A DNA stretch of 64,000 bases from Streptomyces sp. L2 (GTDB lineage Bacteria > Actinomycetota > Actinomycetes > Streptomycetales > Streptomycetaceae): positions 6,820,001 through 6,884,000 of the forward strand of contig NZ_QBDT01000001.1 of NCBI RefSeq assembly GCF_004124325.1, read 5' to 3'. The notes under the pieces are model-generated. The model was not told the DNA's origin. It saw only the letters and a program-made list of their open reading frames with translations, and made no database searches. A program made the position numbers and the translations under genes. This document shows positions 8,091 through 17,199 of this stretch, piece by piece (position 1 is the first letter of the stretch; each line of letters begins with the position of its first letter).

Positions 8091-9226
8091 CCCTCCACCG
8101 CGAACAGCTGCTCCTCGACGTGGTCGAGGGCCAGGCGCAGGGCGCCCGTGGCCACCGCCGCCTCGCCCAGCAGGGACAACGCCACCCGGGGCGGCCGCAG
8201 GCAGTAGCGGGCGAGTTCGCGGCGCAGCGGTTCCAGGACCCCGTCCAGGCCGGCCGCCCAGCCGCCGATCACCACCAGCTCGGGGTCGAGCGCCAGCACG
8301 AGCGCGGCCACGTCGTGGACGAGCCGCTGGATGAAGCGCTCGACGGCAGCACGCGCCCGCCGGTCGCCCTTGCGGGCCAGTGCGAACACCTCAGCGACCG
8401 CCTGCTCGTCCAGCGGATGCAGGGGCTCGTCGGTGGTCGACAGCAGCGTCTCCGGCGTCGCCTCCCGGCCCAGCAGATGCAGCGCGCCGATCTCGCCGGC
8501 CGCCCCGCCGTACCCCCGGTGCAGCCGGCCGCCGATCAGCGCACCTGCTCCCGGGCTCAGCCCGGCCAGGACCATCACCACGTCGTCCGACTCGGTCGCC
8601 GAGCCCTTCCAGTGTTCGGCGACGGCTGCCGCGTTGGCGTCGTTCTCCACCAGTACCGGGCACTTGAACGAACGGCTCAGCCGCTCGCCGAGCTTCAGCC
8701 CCGTCCACTGCGGCAGGGCGGTGCCGAGCCGCACCGTGCCGTCGGCCTCGACGATGCCCGGTGTGCCCACGCCCACGGCCCGCAGCGAACTGCGCGCGAC
8801 CCCGGCCCGGCGCAGCAGCTCGGCGACCGCGCCGCGCAGCCGCTCCAGCCGCTCGTCCGCCGGGGCCGTCTCGTCGACCTCCTTGGCCTGCGCGCCGAGC
8901 ACCCGGCCGTCCAGGTCGGACAGCAGCGCGGCGACCCGGTGCGCGCCGATCTCCAGGCCCAGCAGATGCCCCGCCTCGGCCCGGAACCGGAACCGGCGGG
9001 CGGGCCGCCCCTGCCGGCGGGTCGGATTCTCGTCGGCCGCCGCCTCCACGACGAGACCGCCCTCGATCAGCCCGTCGACCACGCCCTCCACCGTCGGCCG
9101 GGACAGTCCGGTCACCCGGGTGATCTCGGTGAGTGTCGCGCAGTCCGCGGCACGCAGCGCGTGCAGCACCACCGCGGAATTGATCCTTCGCAGCAGCGAG
9201 GGATCGCCACCGGTCAGCTGCCCCAC
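8069..9226 (-). CDS. ROK-family transcriptional regulator
   Basis: 385 residues from the GTG at 9226, chosen because GGGAGG stands 4 nt upstream on the coding strand; a much longer upstream frame exists but is unlike the family. Residues 10-75 carry a MarR-like winged helix (LTEITRVTGLSRPTVEGVV). The ROK domain keeps VENDANAAAVAEHW but has lost the usual DxGGT phosphate loop (reads EIGAH) and the CxCGxxGC zinc motif, so it is probably a DNA-binding sugar sensor without kinase activity. It converges with the GntR gene across the repeat region. Confidence 0.9.
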   Translation of the reverse strand: MGQLTGGDPSLLRRINSAVVLHALRAADCATLTEITRVTGLSRPTVEGVVDGLIEGGLVVEAAADENPTRRQGRPARRFRFRAEAGHLLGLEIGAHRVAALLSDLDGRVLGAQAKEVDETAPADERLERLRGAVAELLRRAGVARSSLRAVGVGTPGIVEADGTVRLGTALPQWTGLKLGERLSRSFKCPVLVENDANAAAVAEHWKGSATESDDVVMVLAGLSPGAGALIGGRLHRGYGGAAGEIGALHLLGREATPETLLSTTDEPLHPLDEQAVAEVFALARKGDRRARAAVERFIQRLVHDVAALVLALDPELVVIGGWAAGLDGVLEPLRRELARYCLRPPRVALSLLGEAAVATGALRLALDHVEEQLFAVEGTVTARR

Positions 9227-9437
9227 CGTCCGTCCTCCCAGCTCGCGGGCGTGTTGGGCGGATCGTACTCGGCCGGGCCCGGACCGGCGAGTGCCGGGGC
9301 GCGCCGGCCGGGGCGCGGCGTGGGCCACCTCGCCGGGACAGGTGCCGGCGCGTGCCGCACGGCCCCGCGTGCCCTGGGTGCGCCGACGGTGCCTGACGGG
9401 CGGCCAATTGTCAGTGGTGCCCGGTTTACTGGGTCTC

Positions 9438-9878
9438 ATGGACATCGCGAACTGTCTTGCTGTGATCGATCAGCTGTGCGACCGGGAGTTTCCCGTCGTG
9501 CACGGCCGGACCGACAGCGGCACGGGCGGGCCTGGTTACCTGATAGCCGAGTTACAGAGCAGTGGAGACTTCTACGAGGACGGTGGCGCCGGGCGCGAGG
9601 AGACGGAGGAGCAGTACGAGGCCGACCGGGACGCGCTGGGGGAGCGGCTCGCCGAACGGTGGGGACCGGCCGACGCGTTCAGCCTGTTCGGCGTGTTCCA
9701 GCGCGGCATGGAGGGGGAGGAGATGGACGAGCCATGGGGCACGCTCGCCGCGCACGTGCCCGACGTCCACCTGTGGCGCACGGAGAACGGACGGTGGATC
9801 GCGCTCGGGATATCCCAGTGGGACGACGAGCTGCCGTTCCAGCTGCTGGCGGTGGTCACCGAGACGGACCCGCCCTGA
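9438..9878 (+). CDS. conserved hypothetical protein
   Basis: 146 residues from the ATG at 9438. The protein is acidic with DFYEDG, a charged EETEEQYEADRDALGERL helix and WRTENGRWIALGISQWDDELP, which reads like a soluble alpha/beta domain. No signal peptide, membrane segment or catalytic motif is visible. It is divergent from the ROK regulator (gap about 210 bp). I do not recognise the family and assign no function. Confidence 0.75.
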   Translation: MDIANCLAVIDQLCDREFPVVHGRTDSGTGGPGYLIAELQSSGDFYEDGGAGREETEEQYEADRDALGERLAERWGPADAFSLFGVFQRGMEGEEMDEPWGTLAAHVPDVHLWRTENGRWIALGISQWDDELPFQLLAVVTETDPP

Positions 9879-9968
9879 CGGAGGACGTTCCGTCAGGGCA
9901 TGCCGGACTCCTCAGGGCACCTGGACCCCGCAGGACAGATGGGGCTCCCTCAAGACAGGCCCGACCCC

Positions 9969-10457
9969 TCAGGACTCCGCCGTCTCCCGCAGCCGCGCGT
10001 ACTCCTCGGCCATCGTCGCCGCCGTCCAATGGGCGTTCAGGCCACTGGGGTTGGGCAGCACCCAGACACGGGTGTCGCCGATGGTCCGCTCCTGCGGGCC
10101 CACCTGGGCCTTGCGCTCACCGAAGGCCGCCCGGTAGGCCGTCACCCCGACCACGGCCAGCCATCCCGGCCGCCACCGCGTCACCTTGCCGGCCAGCAGT
10201 CGCCCGCCCGCCACGTACTCCTCGGCCGTCAGCTCGTCGGCCCGCGCGGTGGCCCGTGCCACCACGTTGGTGATGCCGAGCCCGTACGACAGCAGTTCAC
10301 CCTGCTCGGCCGGCGTCAGCAGTCTCGGGGTGAAGCCCGACAGGTGCAGGACCGGCCAGAAGCGGTTGCCCGGGCGGGCGAAGTGGTGGCCCGTCGCCGC
10401 CGTCATCAGCCCGGGGTTGATGCCGCAGAAGAGCACGCGCAGGCCGTCCGCGACCAC
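9969..10457 (-). CDS. mug: mismatch-specific uracil/thymine-DNA glycosylase (Mug/TDG family)
   Basis: The family hallmark GINPGL (catalytic Asn loop) and the second loop NPSGLNAHW are both present, so this is a base-excision glycosylase acting on G:U or G:T mispairs. The only conventional start in reach is the GTG at 10457 (162 residues), but recognisable family sequence continues upstream (FTQAELEAARDRLVPDV) to about 10505. No ATG, GTG or TTG occurs in frame before purB; the only candidate covering it is a CTG at 10535 overlapping the purB stop. The true start is therefore uncertain. Likely cotranscribed with purB. Confidence 0.88.
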   Translation of the reverse strand: MVADGLRVLFCGINPGLMTAATGHHFARPGNRFWPVLHLSGFTPRLLTPAEQGELLSYGLGITNVVARATARADELTAEEYVAGGRLLAGKVTRWRPGWLAVVGVTAYRAAFGERKAQVGPQERTIGDTRVWVLPNPSGLNAHWTAATMAEEYARLRETAES

Positions 10458-10531
10458 GTCGGGGACGAGGCGGTCGCGGGCGGCCTCCAGTTCCGCCTGC
10501 GTGAAGCGGCGGGAACGAGCGGGCGGAGTCG

Positions 10532-11974
10532 TCAGAGGATCGCTCCGGGGGTGTAACCGGCGGCCTCCGGGTACTGCTTCAGGATCTCCTCGATCCGGCC
10601 GGTGACCACCCCGACCTGGCCGGCCGCAGCGCCGGTGAAGGACAGCTTGTCCGCCATCAGCGCGGCCAGCTGCTCGCGGTCCAGCGGGAGGCGCTCGTCG
10701 GCGGCGAGCTTGTCCAGCAGGTCGTTGCGCTCGGCGCCCTGCTCACGCATGGCGAGCGCCGTGGCGACGGCGTTCTCCTTGATGGCCTCGTGCGCGACCT
10801 CCCGGCCCACACCGGCACGCACGGCGCCCATGAGTACCTTGGTGGTGGCGAGGAACGGCAGGTACCGGTCCAGTTCGCGGGCGACGACGGCGGGGAACGC
10901 GCCGAACTCGTCCAGCACGGTCAGGAAGGTCTCCAGCAGGCCGTCCAGCGCGAAGAACGCGTCCGGCAGCGCGACCCGGCGGACCACCGAACAGGAGACG
11001 TCGCCCTCGTTCCACTGGTCGCCGGCCAGCTCGCCGGTCATCGAGGCGTAGCCGCGCAGGATCACCATCAGGCCGTTGACACGCTCGCAGGAGCGGGTGT
11101 TCATCTTGTGCGGCATCGCGGACGAACCGACCTGGCCCGGCTTGAAGCCCTCGGTGACCAGCTCGTGGCCCGCCATCAGCCGGATCGTCTTGGCCAGCGA
11201 GGACGGGGCCGCCGCCAGCTGCACCAGCGCGGTGACGACCTCGTAGTCCAGCGAGCGCGGGTACACCTGGCCGACCGAGGTGAAGGCCTGCGAGAAGCCC
11301 AGGTGCGCGGCGATGCGCTGCTCCAGCTCCGCGAGCCTGCCCGCGTCGCCGCCGAGCAGGTCCAGCATGTCCTGGGCGGTGCCGACCGGGCCCTTGATGC
11401 CGCGCAGCGGATAGCGGCCCAGCAGCTCCTCGACGCGGCCGTGTGCCACGAGCAGCTCGTCGGCCACGGTCGCGAACCGCTTGCCCAGCGTCGTGGCCTG
11501 CGCGGCCACGTTGTGCGAGCGGCCCGCCATGACCAGCTCCGCGTACTCGCCGGCCAGCCGGCCCAGCCGCGCGAGGACGGCCACCGTACGGTCGCGCACC
11601 AGCTCCAGCGAGAGGCGGATCTGCAGCTGCTCGACGTTCTCGGTGAGGTCCCGGGAGGTCATGCCCTTGTGCACGTGCTCGTGCCCGGCGAGGTCGTTGA
11701 ACTCCTCGATCCGCGCCTTCACGTCATGCCGGGTGACCTTCTCGCGCTCGGCGATCGAGGCCAGGTCGACAGTGTCGAGGACGCGCTCGTAGTCGGCGAT
11801 CGCCTCGTCCGGCACCTCGATGCCGAGGTCCTTCTGGGCCCGCAGCACGGCGAGCCAGAGCTGCCGCTCCAGCTTCACCTTCTGCTCGGGCGACCAGAGC
11901 GTGGCGAGCTCGGCGGAGGCGTAGCGTCCGGCGAGGACGTTGGGGATGCGGGGCTTGGCGGCAGCAGAGGTCAC
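10532..11974 (-). CDS. purB: adenylosuccinate lyase
   Basis: 480 residues, full length. It carries the fumarase/aspartase superfamily signature SSAMPHKMNTR and the TSRDLTENV active-site block. It cleaves SAICAR to AICAR and adenylosuccinate to AMP plus fumarate in purine synthesis. The start is the GTG at 11974; TAGACT lies 8 nt upstream on the coding strand, so the message may be nearly leaderless. The glycosylase gene follows directly. Confidence 0.97.
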   Translation of the reverse strand: MTSAAAKPRIPNVLAGRYASAELATLWSPEQKVKLERQLWLAVLRAQKDLGIEVPDEAIADYERVLDTVDLASIAEREKVTRHDVKARIEEFNDLAGHEHVHKGMTSRDLTENVEQLQIRLSLELVRDRTVAVLARLGRLAGEYAELVMAGRSHNVAAQATTLGKRFATVADELLVAHGRVEELLGRYPLRGIKGPVGTAQDMLDLLGGDAGRLAELEQRIAAHLGFSQAFTSVGQVYPRSLDYEVVTALVQLAAAPSSLAKTIRLMAGHELVTEGFKPGQVGSSAMPHKMNTRSCERVNGLMVILRGYASMTGELAGDQWNEGDVSCSVVRRVALPDAFFALDGLLETFLTVLDEFGAFPAVVARELDRYLPFLATTKVLMGAVRAGVGREVAHEAIKENAVATALAMREQGAERNDLLDKLAADERLPLDREQLAALMADKLSFTGAAAGQVGVVTGRIEEILKQYPEAAGYTPGAIL

Positions 11975-11982
11975 GTGTCCAG

Positions 11983-11988
11983 AGTCTA
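11983..11988 (-). promoter_or_regulatory. -10 element (TAGACT on coding strand) of purB
   Basis: Read on the minus strand, TAGACT is followed by eight bases and then the purB GTG. No ribosome binding site lies between. This spacing is typical of actinobacterial leaderless transcripts. Confidence 0.4.
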
Positions 11989-12119
11989 CTGGCGGTTTGT
12001 GCAGGCCAGCGCCACGCCCCTGTTCGGCGGAAGCTACGAGACGCGGAACACGCTCGCCGGACGCGCTCGTTCCGGAGCCTGCTCTTCACTGTCATGTCCC
12101 CGTTCGTCACACTGACGCC

Positions 12120-12728
12120 GTGCCTCGAACAGCCACCGCCACCTCGTCCCGGCAGGTCCGCCGCCTCACCCTCATGGCGTTCTTCGGTCCGCCGGTGATC
12201 ATCGGACTGTCCTTGCTGGCCGCCAATCCCGACGTGCAGACACTTGGTCTGATACTCGGGACCTTCGCGCTGATCGCGACTCTCGCGCTGATGATCATCG
12301 CGGCGCCCAACGGGTGGCTGATCCTGGGCGGGGTGATCGTGGGGATCGCCGCGCTGGCCGGGCCTGGACCGGTGCTGCAGGCGGAGGTGATGGCGCACCA
12401 GGGGCAGCGGGTGGAGGCGCGGGTCACCTCGGTGAAGACCTTCCAGGGCAAGAACGGGCCGGAGTACACCTGCCTTCTGGAGCGGGTGGACGGCAAACCG
12501 CTCCGGCACGCCGAGCTGGGCGACGGATTCTGCGACGGGCCGACGGAAGTCGGGCAGACCGAGGACGTGCTCGTCGACCCGCACGGCTGGACGGCGCCGG
12601 AGCCGGCCGACACGGACTACAGCGGGATCGACGTCGCCGCCTGGGCCGTGCCCGTGGTCCTGGTGCTCTTCGAGCTGCTGGTCTGGCTGTCCCGGCGGGT
12701 CGGCCTGCGCCGGTTCGAGGGCCGCTGA
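12120..12728 (+). CDS. small membrane protein of unknown function
   Basis: 202 residues from the GTG at 12120. Two to three hydrophobic helices occupy about residues 17-85 (MAFFGPPVIIGLSLLA, LGTFALIATLALMII, LGGVIVGIAALAG), a soluble segment spans 90-165 (contains EYTCLLERVDG, possibly extracytoplasmic), and a last helix (AAWAVPVVLVLFELLVWL) ends at residue 190. I do not recognise a named family. It is divergent from purB. Confidence 0.75.
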   Translation: MPRTATATSSRQVRRLTLMAFFGPPVIIGLSLLAANPDVQTLGLILGTFALIATLALMIIAAPNGWLILGGVIVGIAALAGPGPVLQAEVMAHQGQRVEARVTSVKTFQGKNGPEYTCLLERVDGKPLRHAELGDGFCDGPTEVGQTEDVLVDPHGWTAPEPADTDYSGIDVAAWAVPVVLVLFELLVWLSRRVGLRRFEGR

Positions 12729-12807
12729 CAGGAGGGCTGCTGACGCCGGGTCCCGGAGCACGCGGCCCGTCTCCCGGTGCCGCACGGCAGCCCGAGGAGA
12801 CCGCGCG

Positions 12808-13656
12808 CTACGGCCCGATCCGACGCCAGTCCGTCACCGGACCGGGATCGGTGTCGTCCGCAGGGGTGATCCAGAAGGCTTTGCCCAGTTCGGCGCTGAA
12901 CTGGGCGCCTGACCGGCCGTCCCCGGAGGAGCGTCCCGTCAGGCGCCGGCCTATCCAGGGCAGCAGGTGCTGCCGGGCGAACCGCGCGTCCGCCACTCGC
13001 CGCGACATCCAGTTCGGCGGGACGGCGGTCGGCATCGGCGCGTGCCAGTCGCTGTCCTCCGGGTCGTAGCCCAGCGTCTGCCAGACCGCCTCGGCGACCC
13101 GGCGGTGCCCCTCGGCCGTCAGGTGCAGCCGGTCCACGTCCCACAGCCGGGGGTCGCCGAGCGAGCGCGCCCCGTACAGGTCCACCACCAGCGCGCCGTG
13201 CTTGGCCGCCAGCTCCTCGACGCAGCCGAACAGCTCCTCCATGCGCGGCCGGAACCGCTCCAGCACCGGGCCCTGCCGGCCGGGGCTGCGCATCAGCACC
13301 AGCTGCTTGCAGGACGGGGCCAGCCGCTCCACCGCCTCGGTCAGCAGGCCCCGCACCCTGCCCATGTCGCACTTGGGCCGCAGCGTGTCGTTGAGGCCGC
13401 CGACCAGCGTGACGACGTCCGCGTCCATCGCCGCCGCCACCTCGACCTGTTCGGCGACGATCTGCCCGATCAGCTTCCCGCGCACGGCGAGGTTGGCGTA
13501 GCGGAATCCCGGGGCGCGGGCGGCCATCCGCTCCGCGAGGAGGTCGGCCCAGCCCCGGTAGGAGCCGTCGGGCAGCAGGTCCGACATGCCCTCGGTGAAG
13601 GAGTCGCCGACCGCGACCAGACTGGTGTGCGTGGGAGGTGTGGGAATCGTCTGCAT
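12808..13656 (-). CDS. SGNH/GDSL-family hydrolase
   Basis: 282 residues from the ATG at 13656. SGNH blocks are clear: block I VAVGDSFTEGM with the nucleophilic serine, block III GGLNDT, and block V DRLHLT with the catalytic Asp-His. No signal peptide is evident, so it is probably a cytoplasmic esterase/lipase. The frame stays open far upstream only because it runs into a 34-bp tandem repeat; that part is not family-like. Confidence 0.9.
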   Translation of the reverse strand: MQTIPTPPTHTSLVAVGDSFTEGMSDLLPDGSYRGWADLLAERMAARAPGFRYANLAVRGKLIGQIVAEQVEVAAAMDADVVTLVGGLNDTLRPKCDMGRVRGLLTEAVERLAPSCKQLVLMRSPGRQGPVLERFRPRMEELFGCVEELAAKHGALVVDLYGARSLGDPRLWDVDRLHLTAEGHRRVAEAVWQTLGYDPEDSDWHAPMPTAVPPNWMSRRVADARFARQHLLPWIGRRLTGRSSGDGRSGAQFSAELGKAFWITPADDTDPGPVTDWRRIGP

Positions 13657-13702
13657 GGCGACAGCGATGGTATCCCGGCTCCATACCCGCCGGTCGGTCG
13701 GC

Positions 13703-14030
13703 CCGACTGCGCCCCCTCGGGCTTGGCCCGGTGGACCCGAGCGTGCCCCCTCGGGCTTGGCCCGGTGGACCCGAGCGTGCCCCCTCGGGCTTGGCCCGGT
13801 GGACGCGAGTGCGCCCCCTCGGGCTTGGCCCGGTGGACGCGAGTGCGCCCCCTCGGGCCTGGGCTGGTGGACGCGAGCGTGCCCCCTCGGGCCTGGGCTG
13901 GTGGACGCGAGTGCGCCCCCTCGGGCCTGGGCTGGTGGACGCGAGTGCGCCCCCTCGGGCCTGGGCCGGTGGACCCGAGCTTGCCCCTCGGGCCTGGGCC
14001 CGGTCAGCACGAGTACGCCCCGTTCAGACT
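13703..14030. repeat. 34-bp tandem repeat, nine copies
   Basis: The block TCGGGC recurs at 13717, 13751, 13785, 13819, 13853, 13887, 13921, 13955 and 13988, so the period is exactly 34 bp (33 in the last step). The unit reads approximately GAGTGCGCCCCCTCGGGC followed by CTGGGCCGGTGGACGC; variants cluster (two sub-types, CTTGGCCC and CTGGGCTG), a sign of repeat-to-repeat spread. Two decayed copies follow. It fills most of 13657-14106 between the SGNH gene start and the end of the CBS gene; no gene is present. Confidence 0.92.
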
Positions 14031-14106
14031 CGGCCCGGTCAGCCCGAGTGCGCCCCCGACCGGCCCGGTCAGCCCGAGCCTCACGCCCGGCCCGGCCGGC
14101 CGCCCC

Positions 14107-15126
14107 TCACGCCCCCGCCGGCTGTCCGAACAGCTCCCGCAGGACGTCCTCCATCGTCACCAGGCCCGCGAGGCGTCCGTCGGTGCCGAGGACGGCCGCC
14201 AGGTGGGTGCGGCTGCCGCGCATCGCGGTGAGGACGTCGTCCAGCGGGGTGTTCTCGCGCACCCGCGCGATCGGCCGCATGTCCCGCAGCTGGAACGCCA
14301 CGTCACGCGGCGAAGCGTCCAGGGCGTCCTTGACGTGCAGATAGCCCACGATCCGGCGGCCGGAGTCGACCACCGGGAACCGGGAGAACCCCGAATCGGC
14401 CGACAGCCGCTCCACCTGCTCGGGCGTGACGCCCACGCGCGCGTAGACGACCCGCTCCAGGGGGACGATCACATCCCGCACCGGCCGGCTGCCCAGCTCC
14501 AGGGCGTCGTGCAGCCGCTCCTGCGCCCGGTTGTCGATCAGCCCGGCCTCCCCGGCGTCCTTCACGATCTGGGCCAGCTCCGCGTCCGAGAACGTCGCCG
14601 TGACCTCGTTCTTCGCGTCCACCCTCAGCAGGCGCAGCAACCCGTTGGCGAAGGCGTTGACCGTGAAGATCACCGGCCGGAGCGCCCGGGACAGGGTGAC
14701 CAGCGGAGGACCGAGCAGCAGCGCGCTGCGCACCGGCTCGGCGAGCGCGATGTTCTTCGGCACCATCTCGCCCAGCAGCATGTGCAGGTACGTCGCCAGC
14801 GCCAGCGCGATCACGAACGACACCGCGTGGCCCGCGCCCACCGGCACGCCGACCGCGTGGAACACCGGTTCCAGCAGATGGGCGATGGCCGGCTCGGCGA
14901 CCACACCGAGGACCAGCGTGCACAGCGTGATGCCGAGCTGGGCCGCGGCCAGCAGCGCGGACACGTGCTCCAGCCCCCACAGGACGCTCTTCGCGCGCCG
15001 GTCGCCCTCCTGCGCGAGCGGTTCGATCTGCGAACGGCGCACCGAGATCAGGGCGAACTCGGCGCCCACGAAGAACGCGTTGACGACCAGCGTCGCCAGA
15101 CCGATCAGCAACTGTACGGCGGTCAT
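14107..15126 (-). CDS. CNNM/HlyC-family membrane protein with CBS pair (short type)
   Basis: 339 residues. An N-terminal DUF21 domain with three to four membrane helices (LIGLATLVVNAFFVGAEFAL; QLGITLCTLVLG; VSFVIALALATYLHMLLGEMVPKN) is followed by two CBS motifs (about 200-330: FSRFPVVDSGRRIVGYLHVKD; LAGLVTMEDVL). The C-terminal CorC domain of longer relatives is absent. Family members are linked to magnesium or divalent-metal transport. The ATG overlaps the stop of the upstream paralogue by 4 bp (ATGA), so the two are translationally coupled and may form a heteromer. Confidence 0.92.
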   Translation of the reverse strand: MTAVQLLIGLATLVVNAFFVGAEFALISVRRSQIEPLAQEGDRRAKSVLWGLEHVSALLAAAQLGITLCTLVLGVVAEPAIAHLLEPVFHAVGVPVGAGHAVSFVIALALATYLHMLLGEMVPKNIALAEPVRSALLLGPPLVTLSRALRPVIFTVNAFANGLLRLLRVDAKNEVTATFSDAELAQIVKDAGEAGLIDNRAQERLHDALELGSRPVRDVIVPLERVVYARVGVTPEQVERLSADSGFSRFPVVDSGRRIVGYLHVKDALDASPRDVAFQLRDMRPIARVRENTPLDDVLTAMRGSRTHLAAVLGTDGRLAGLVTMEDVLRELFGQPAGA

Positions 15127-16466
15127 CGCGCCCCCTTCGGGCCCTCGGGGCTCCTGTCGTCGTCCAGCGGCGCGTGCAGCAGCACCCGGGCCGCCCGGCG
15201 CCCCGAGGCGTCCACGACCTCAAGACGCCAGCCCGCCACCTCGACCGCGTCGCCGACCTCGGGTATGCGGCCGAGACCGGCGGCGACGAGACCGGCCAGC
15301 GTCTCGTACGGCCCCTCGGGCGCGCGCAGGCCGACCCGCGCGAGCTGGTCCGTGCGGGCGGCTCCGTCCGCCGAGTACAGCGCGCGGCCGTCCGTGTCGG
15401 CGCCGGCCGGGGCCAGATCGGGGGTCTCGTGCGGGTCGTGCTCGTCGCGCACCTCGCCGACGACCTCCTCGACGATGTCCTCCAGGGTCGCCACGCCCGC
15501 CGTACCGCCGTACTCGTCGATGACGACGGCCATGGTGCGCCGGCCCCCCAGCCGGTCCAGCAGCCGGTCCACGGTCAGAGACTCGGGCACGAGCAGCGGT
15601 TCGCGCATCACCTGGGCGACCATGCGGTGGCGCCGCTCCTCGGCGGGTACGGCCAGCACGTCCTTGATGTGGGCCGTGCCGACCACGGCGTCGAGGCTGC
15701 CGCGGTAGACCGGGAACCGGGACAGGCCGGTCGCGCGGGTCGCGTTCGCCACGTCCTCGCAGGTCGCCTGCATGTCCAGGGCGACGACCTGCACGCGCGG
15801 GGTCATCACGTTCTGCGCGGTGAGGTCCGCCAGGTTCAGCGTCCGCACGAACAGCTCGGCCGTGTCCGCCTCCAGGGCGCCCTCCTTCGCGGAGTGCCGG
15901 GCGAGCGCGGCCAGCTCCTGCGGCCCGCGCGCGGAGGCCAGTTCCTCGGCGGGCTCGATGCCCAGCCGTCGTACGAAGCGGTTGGCCGTGTGGTTGAGGT
16001 GGCTGATGAACGGGCGGAAGGCGGCGCTGAACCAGCGCTGCGCGTTGCCCACCCGCCGGGCCATGGCCAGCGGCGAGGAGATCGCCCAGTTCTTCGGCAC
16101 CAGCTCGCCGACGACCATCAGGAACACCGTCGACAGCGCCGTACCCAGCACCAGGGCGGCGGACGTGGCCGTGGACCGGGACAGGCCGAGGGCCTGGAAG
16201 GGGCCCGCGAGCAGCTTGGCGATGGACGGCTCGGCGAGCATGCCGACCACCAGGTTGGTGACGGTGATGCCGAGCTGCGCGCCGGAGAGCTGGAAGGTCA
16301 GGTTCCGTACGGCCTTCAGGGCGCCCGCGGCACCGCGATCACCGCGCTCGACGGCCCGCTCCAGCTCCGCGCGCTCGACCGTCGTCAGGGAGAACTCGGC
16401 CGCCACGAACGCGCCACAGGCGAGCGAGAGCAGGATCGCCACCACGAGGAGGAGCACTTCGGTCAT
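15123..16466 (-). CDS. CNNM/HlyC-family membrane protein with CBS pair and CorC domain
   Basis: 447 residues: DUF21 transmembrane domain (1-190, including VGELVPKNWAI), a CBS pair (about 205-330, FPVYRGSLDAVVG and DEYGGTAGVATLEDIVEE), then a C-terminal CorC/HlyC transporter-associated domain (about 350-430, RIPEVGDAVEVAGWRLEV). It is the first gene of a two-gene operon. Probable role is magnesium or other divalent cation homeostasis at the membrane. A 20-bp sequence shared with the tap upstream region lies 128-147 bp upstream of the start codon. Confidence 0.92.
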   Translation of the reverse strand: MTEVLLLVVAILLSLACGAFVAAEFSLTTVERAELERAVERGDRGAAGALKAVRNLTFQLSGAQLGITVTNLVVGMLAEPSIAKLLAGPFQALGLSRSTATSAALVLGTALSTVFLMVVGELVPKNWAISSPLAMARRVGNAQRWFSAAFRPFISHLNHTANRFVRRLGIEPAEELASARGPQELAALARHSAKEGALEADTAELFVRTLNLADLTAQNVMTPRVQVVALDMQATCEDVANATRATGLSRFPVYRGSLDAVVGTAHIKDVLAVPAEERRHRMVAQVMREPLLVPESLTVDRLLDRLGGRRTMAVVIDEYGGTAGVATLEDIVEEVVGEVRDEHDPHETPDLAPAGADTDGRALYSADGAARTDQLARVGLRAPEGPYETLAGLVAAGLGRIPEVGDAVEVAGWRLEVVDASGRRAARVLLHAPLDDDRSPEGPKGAR

Positions 16467-16593
16467 CGGGTCACCCCGGTCCCATGATCGGTCAGGACGG
16501 GGCGGAACGCGCGGTGTCGCGCACGGGGAGGATCGCCCATGGGCGGACGCTCACAACCTTTCATGAAGGGCCGAGTGCTCCCTCCATGGTAAA

Positions 16594-16613
16594 GGATGGG
16601 TAAAGAACCGGTG
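16594..16613. promoter_or_regulatory. 20-bp element shared with the tap upstream region
   Basis: GGATGGGTAAAGAACCGGTG here and GGATTGGCAAAGAACCGGTG at 36671-36690 agree at 18 of 20 positions. Both stand upstream of cell-envelope or secreted-protein genes. Purpose unknown; it could be a regulator site. Confidence 0.35.
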
Positions 16614-16621
16614 GGGCCGCC

Positions 16622-17047
16622 TCAGTCCGTGAGCGGCTTCACCCAGCGCCGCCACTGCGCCTCGGGCGCGTATCCGGCGGCCCGCCAGGCATGCTGCGCC
16701 CGCTCGTTGCGGACCAGCACCATGGCGTCCCCACGTCGGCCGCCCAGCCGTACGAACCGCTCCTCGGCGGCCGCCAGCAGGGCGGAGCCGACACCCCTGC
16801 GCCGCCGCCCGGGATGCACCGCGAGCCGGTAAAGATGGCAGCGCCAGCCGTCGAAGCCCGCGATCACCGTGCCGTACAGCTCACCGTCCAGCTCGGCGAG
16901 GAGCAGCGCCTCCGGGTCGCGGGCGAGGAGCCGTTCCACTCCGGCGCGGTCGTCGCTGATGCTGGTGCCCTCGGCGGCCGTCTTCCAGAAGGCGAGGACG
17001 GCGTCCAGGTCGTCGGGCCGGGCGGGGCGTATCACGGGCGGGCTCAT
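16622..17047 (-). CDS. GNAT-family N-acetyltransferase
   Basis: 141 residues from the ATG at 17047. The acetyl-CoA loop HPGRRRRGVGSALL and a C-terminal NERAQHAWRAAGY are typical GNAT elements. ATGs at 17065 and 17074 are in frame, but the peptide before MSPPVIRPARP is a short repeat of MDRMNPVNR type and no start has a good ribosome site. Substrate unknown; RimI-like protein acetylation is possible. Confidence 0.88.
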   Translation of the reverse strand: MSPPVIRPARPDDLDAVLAFWKTAAEGTSISDDRAGVERLLARDPEALLLAELDGELYGTVIAGFDGWRCHLYRLAVHPGRRRRGVGSALLAAAEERFVRLGGRRGDAMVLVRNERAQHAWRAAGYAPEAQWRRWVKPLTD

Positions 17048-17199
17048 ACGGTTCACGGGATTCATGCGGTCCATGCGGTCAGCCCAGCACGGAGCGCCCA
17101 CCGGGCCGGAAGATTTCCACCATGCGGACCGGAGCCCGGCGGACCGGAGGCTGAGCGGATCCGGACGCCCGGCAGACCGCCCGCCCCGGCATCCCGCCC

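Noticed and set aside
7378..8207. Long plus-strand frames through the repeat region
   Set aside because: They exist because repeat periods are multiples of three; the products are low-complexity Pro/Arg/Gly strings without homology.
13703..14030. Possible CRISPR array (regular 34-bp repeats)
   Set aside because: There are no unique spacers; units are head to tail with a constant period and share variants, so it is a minisatellite. No cas genes are near.
12967..15708. 913-codon plus-strand frame
   Set aside because: Runs opposite the SGNH and CBS genes and through the minisatellite; no domain is recognisable.
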